Notes under the pieces: model-generated
What the model saw: only the letters and a program-made list of their open reading frames with translations
Database searches by the model: none
Told to the model about the DNA's origin: nothing
Translations under genes and position numbers: made by a program
From: Candidatus Altimarinota bacterium
GTDB lineage: Bacteria > Patescibacteriota > Gracilibacteria > BD1-5 > UBA6164
Assembly (NCBI GenBank): GCA_020629795.1
Contig: JAHDCR010000001.1
Coordinates: 282,136-324,956 of the forward strand
Direction: 5' to 3'
DNA length: 42,821 bases
Part shown: positions 38,424 through 42,821 of the stretch, one piece after another
Numbering within the stretch: the first letter of the stretch is position 1
Layout: each line of letters starts with the position of its first letter

Positions 38424-39632
38424 ATGTTAGAAAAGAGAAAACAAACGGTAGCTGTTATGGTAGGGAATGTTCAAGTTGGTGGATGAGCTCCAGTTGTGGT
38501 GCAATCTATGACCAACACTCCCACTCGAGATGTCTTTGCTACTACTATGCAAATCAAAGAGCTAGCTATGGCTGGGAGTGAAATCGTGAGAATCACCGTA
38601 AATGATGATGCAGCAGCCCGAGCTGTTCCAAAAATAGTGAAAAACTTACGAGATGTTGGAGTGATGGTTCCGATTGTTTGAGATTTCCACTATAATTGAC
38701 ATCTCCTTCTCAATAAATTCCCAGAACTTGCGGCAAATCTCGATAAATATCGTATCAATCCAGGAAATGTATGAAAATGAGAAAAACGTGACGATAATTT
38801 TAGGCAGATAATAGAGTGTGCAATAAAATATAATACACCGGTGAGAATCTGAATAAATGGTGGCTCACTAGACGATGACCTACTTCAGGCAAATATGGAT
38901 GCAAACTCAAAGCTTGAACACCCAAAAAAGGCTGGAGAAGTATTTATAGATTCGATGGTAGAATCAGCACTTCTCTCTGTAGAAAAAGCAATTGAGTATG
39001 GAATGCCTGAAAACATGATGACTATTTCGGTTAAAATGTCGGATATACAAGATATGGTTCAATGCTACACTATGCTCAGTGAGCGTACTAATCTTCCTCT
39101 TCATCTTGGTCTTACTGAGGCTGGAGGTTCAACCAAAGGAATTGTTTCCAGCTCTATAGCTTTATGATTACTCTTACAACAAGGGATAGGAGATACTATC
39201 AGAGTTTCTATTACTCCAGAGCCTGGAGCAAAAAGATCACTAGAAGTGGAAGTATGTAAAAATATTCTACAAACCCTTTGAATACGAAACTTCCAGCCAC
39301 TTATAACTTCTTGTCCAGGATGTGGTCGAACTTCATCTGACAAGTTTCAAATTCTTTCAAAACAAATTGCAGATGAACTTGCTCTGAAATATGACGAGTG
39401 GAAAGATAAATATAAAACATTCACTACTACAAATATTGCGGTTATGGGTTGCATTGTAAATGGTCCTGGGGAAGCAAGGAATGCAGACATCGGAATATTT
39501 CTTCCATGAGATGGGGAAAATCCAGTTATTCCAGTATATGTACGTGGAAAAACATATAAAAATCTTAAAGGTGAGAGAGTCTTTGAAGAGTTCATGGATA
39601 TACTAATTGACTATTTTGAAGAAAGGATATAA
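38424..39632 (+). CDS. ispG: (E)-4-hydroxy-3-methylbut-2-enyl-diphosphate synthase IspG
   Basis: IspG is the iron-sulfur enzyme of the MEP isoprenoid pathway that converts MEcPP to HMBPP. The 402-residue product starts [20 protein letters not shown] followed by [15 protein letters not shown], the family signature, and has [35 protein letters not shown], and the [4Fe-4S] ligands C297 and C300 (SCPGCGR) and C343 ([11 protein letters not shown]) with E350. It is full length. No other MEP gene is visible. The start is confirmed by alignment to the usual N-terminus. Confidence 0.96.
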
Positions 39633-39651
39633 CTTAACATAATATTAATAA

Positions 39652-40719
39652 ATGCAAAAAAACAGACTCGGAAATACAGATATAATGGTTTCAAAAATTT
39701 GTCTCGGTACGATGGTTTGGTGAGCTCAAAATACTGAAATGGAGGCTCATGAACAAATGGATTATGGGGCCGCTCATGGAATTAACTTTTTAGATACAGC
39801 TGAACTTTATGCAGTCCCACCAAGACCTGAGACTCAGTGACTTACAGAAAAATATGTAGGAACATGGATGCAATCAAGAAAAAATAGATCAGATATAATT
39901 CTTGCGACAAAAGTTACGGGGAGTATGAAAAATAATGGAGGAGTAGCACATGTGAGAGATGGTGAATGAGTTACTCCATCAGGAATAATAACAGCTCTTG
40001 AATGATCTCTTGAAAGACTCCAAACCGATTATATAGATTTATATCAACTTCATTGGCCACAAAGAAAGGTCCAAATGTGGGGGAAGATGAATTTTGACGA
40101 ATCTATGATAGAAGAAAAAAAAGTAGTTGAAGAAGAAATCTTTCAGGTACTGAAAACCTTAGATACTCTAGTAAAAGCTGGAAAGATTAGACATATCGGA
40201 CTTTCAAATGAAACTCCTTGGGGAGCAATGAAGTTTTTAGAAATCGCGAAAAAAAATAATCTCCCAGTAGCGCAGACTATCCAAAATGCGTATAATCTCA
40301 TTCGGAGAGAATACGATTCAGCTCTTGCTGAAATTTCTACGTATGAATGAATAGGTTCACTCCCATATTCTCCACTTGCTGGTTGAATTCTTACTGGGAA
40401 ATATCAAAATGGAGCTCTTCCTGAAGGGTGTAGATATACGCTCTGGGGAAAAGATAGAATGCCGCAAAATTACAATGATAGAACTCTTGCAGCAACTGCT
40501 GAATATATGAAACTAGCAGAAAGTCTCTGAATATCAGTAACTCAGCTCGCTCTTGCCTGGGGCAATGATAGAAGTTTTGTAAACTCTAATATTATTGGTA
40601 CTACTTCAGTTGAGCAGCTTAAAGAATGTATCTCTTCAGCTGATATCACTCTCTCTGCTGAAACAAGAGCAGAAATAGATACGATCTATACAAAACATCC
40701 AAATCCTTGTACATTTTAA
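39652..40719 (+). CDS. Aldo/keto reductase (Tas-like)
   Basis: The 355-residue TIM-barrel NADPH reductase has LGNTDIMVSKICLGTMVWG, the catalytic set D and Y in FLDTAELYAVPP, K in ATKVTGSMK, H in QLHWPQRKV, and the cofactor loop SPLAGGILTGKY and SNIIGTTSVEQLKE. It matches the Tas subgroup of AKR family proteins. The substrate is not known. It is the last gene of the HAD-HD-ispG group, 19 bp after ispG, and is closed by a hairpin. Confidence 0.93.
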
Positions 40720-40723
40720 TACA

Positions 40724-40755
40724 ATAAAAAGAACTCATTATGAGTTCTTTTTATA
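40724..40755 (+). terminator. Bidirectional terminator after the aldo/keto reductase
   Basis: AAAAAGAACTCA pairs with TGAGTTCTTTTT around a 3-nt loop. It also overlaps the stop of the convergent minus-strand gene. Confidence 0.85.
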
Positions 40756-41182
40756 TTGGTAAATCTATTGATGATGCCTCTTTGCTAATAGCTTCCATTT
40801 CATCACGTAGTTTACGTATTCAGTCTAAGGTTACTTGAATTTGTTCACTATTTAAATCTAACCAAGATATTTCGTCATCAGGTGTAATATCGTCTCTATT
40901 TATTTCAAATAATTCCATACTTTTTATACTAAGTGGTGCAATTTTTCTTCTGGTAGCTATAAGGATATCTTCAAACCGTTGCTCCCACAGAGTATTGTTT
41001 ATTTCATCATTTGGAAATAAATAACTACCTTCTTCCTCTATTATTCATTTTGTTTGTAGTTTTACATTTAATTCAATAAGACAAAGTGCTACTGCTGTAC
41101 TTAAATCAAATTCTTTCGAATCTAATATATCCCACATAGCTTTATTAAAAGGGTCATTTCATACTCAAAGTTGTAAAGACAT
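40751..41182 (-). CDS. Small acidic protein (143 aa), unrecognised
   Basis: ATG 41182 to TAA 40753-40751. Four UGA glycines occur (LGVG, TKG, DGIRK). The product is acidic and probably helical, with RFEDILIATRRKIAPLSIKS and NSEQIQVTLDGIRKLRDEME near the end. There is no signal or membrane segment. I do not recognise it. It is divergent from gyrB. Confidence 0.65.
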
Positions 41183-41471
41183 AGTATAAGTGTTCTTACT
41201 AATATTATATATCAATCTATATATTTTTATATATTTATCAACTTTATTGTATTTAGTCAAAACATTACTTCTCGCGAGTTTTTTTATTTCTCCCGTCTAG
41301 AAAATATTTTCTAAAAATACTATAAATCTCTAATTTATAGAAATTTACCCAAAAACTGGCTCATAATTGGATTTTAATTTTTCTCTCGTCTGGAATACAA
41401 ATAAATTTGAAATTGTTTTTTGGCTTATTATAGTAGATAGTAGATAAATTTATTTTTAAAATATAAAATTA
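41183..41471. promoter_or_regulatory. gyrB leader with palindromes and a direct repeat
   Basis: The 289-bp AT-rich divergent region holds the palindrome CTCGCGAG followed by seven T (41271-41285), a 16-bp palindrome TAGAAAATATTTTCTA (41298-41313), and an approximate direct repeat TTCTCCCGTCTAG / TTCTCTCGTCTGG (41288-41300 and 41381-41393). These could be protein-binding sites or supercoiling-responsive elements for gyrB. I see no DnaA box cluster. Confidence 0.45.

Positions 41472-42821
<1,350 letters not shown>

Noticed and set aside
41183-41471. Replication origin near gyrB
   Set aside because: No cluster of DnaA boxes is seen and dnaA/dnaN are not in the window, so an origin cannot be supported.

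Overview
The window comes from a member of the Candidate Phyla Radiation (Patescibacteria) that uses genetic code 25, in which UGA is read as glycine. This points to Gracilibacteria or Absconditabacteria (SR1). The call rests on UGA codons that fall at invariant glycines of many conserved proteins: the Obg P-loop, the GXXG loop of KhpA, the DnaE active-site region, the PyrG glutaminase elbow, the cyclase metal site and the glycine-rich domain of Obg. Every gene here ends in UAA or UAG, and the release factor present is RF1, which reads only those two. The DNA is AT-rich. Genes are tightly packed and mostly lack a Shine-Dalgarno sequence. All gene boundaries below use UGA = Gly; with the standard code most genes would look broken.

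Layout. 1-4561 (minus): two unrecognised proteins, one ending in a heptapeptide repeat array cut by the window edge, the other a 1253-residue protein with an SH3-like domain. 4734-9477 (plus): ftsX, a three-part protein (ATP-grasp ligase, degenerate retropepsin-like region, DUF1704 zinc peptidase) and a PyrF-PyrE fusion. 9638-13372 (plus): tRNA-Asp, tRNA-Ala, two small basic proteins, tuf, rpsJ, rpmB, tRNA-Leu, rpsP, khpA and a pilin-like membrane protein. 13402-17227: a membrane coiled-coil protein (minus), then FecR and CHASE2-adenylate cyclase (plus). 17229-23279: ung (minus), then dnaE, a methyltransferase and an SDR (plus). 23283-27771: a beta-lactamase-fold serine hydrolase, typA, a small unknown protein, and the classical rpsF-ssb-rpsR operon. 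27939-32592: era, a DKNYY-repeat secreted protein, a membrane-anchored double thioredoxin-fold protein, a DNA-binding protein with a C-terminal membrane anchor, and four tRNAs. 32692-36894: obg, prfA and pyrG. 37017-42821: HAD phosphatase, HD protein, ispG, aldo/keto reductase, an unknown acidic protein, and the 5' part of gyrB.

Most of the window is housekeeping: translation (EF-Tu, S10, L28, S16, S6, S18, RF1, seven tRNAs), ribosome-assembly GTPases (Era, Obg, TypA, plus KhpA), replication and repair (DnaE, SSB, UDG, GyrB) and pyrimidine nucleotide synthesis (PyrFE, PyrG). The accessory content is mainly at the cell envelope and in signalling. The most unusual gene is the ligase/retropepsin/DUF1704 fusion, which joins a peptide-bond-forming domain to a predicted peptidase related to the eukaryotic tubulin detyrosinase MATCAP. 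Other points of interest are the FecR/CHASE2 cyclase pair, the membrane-tethered HTH protein, the repeat proteins at the left edge, avoidance of UGA in highly expressed genes, and a shared promoter pattern (TATAAT followed by a C-rich discriminator) at tRNA and typA promoters.
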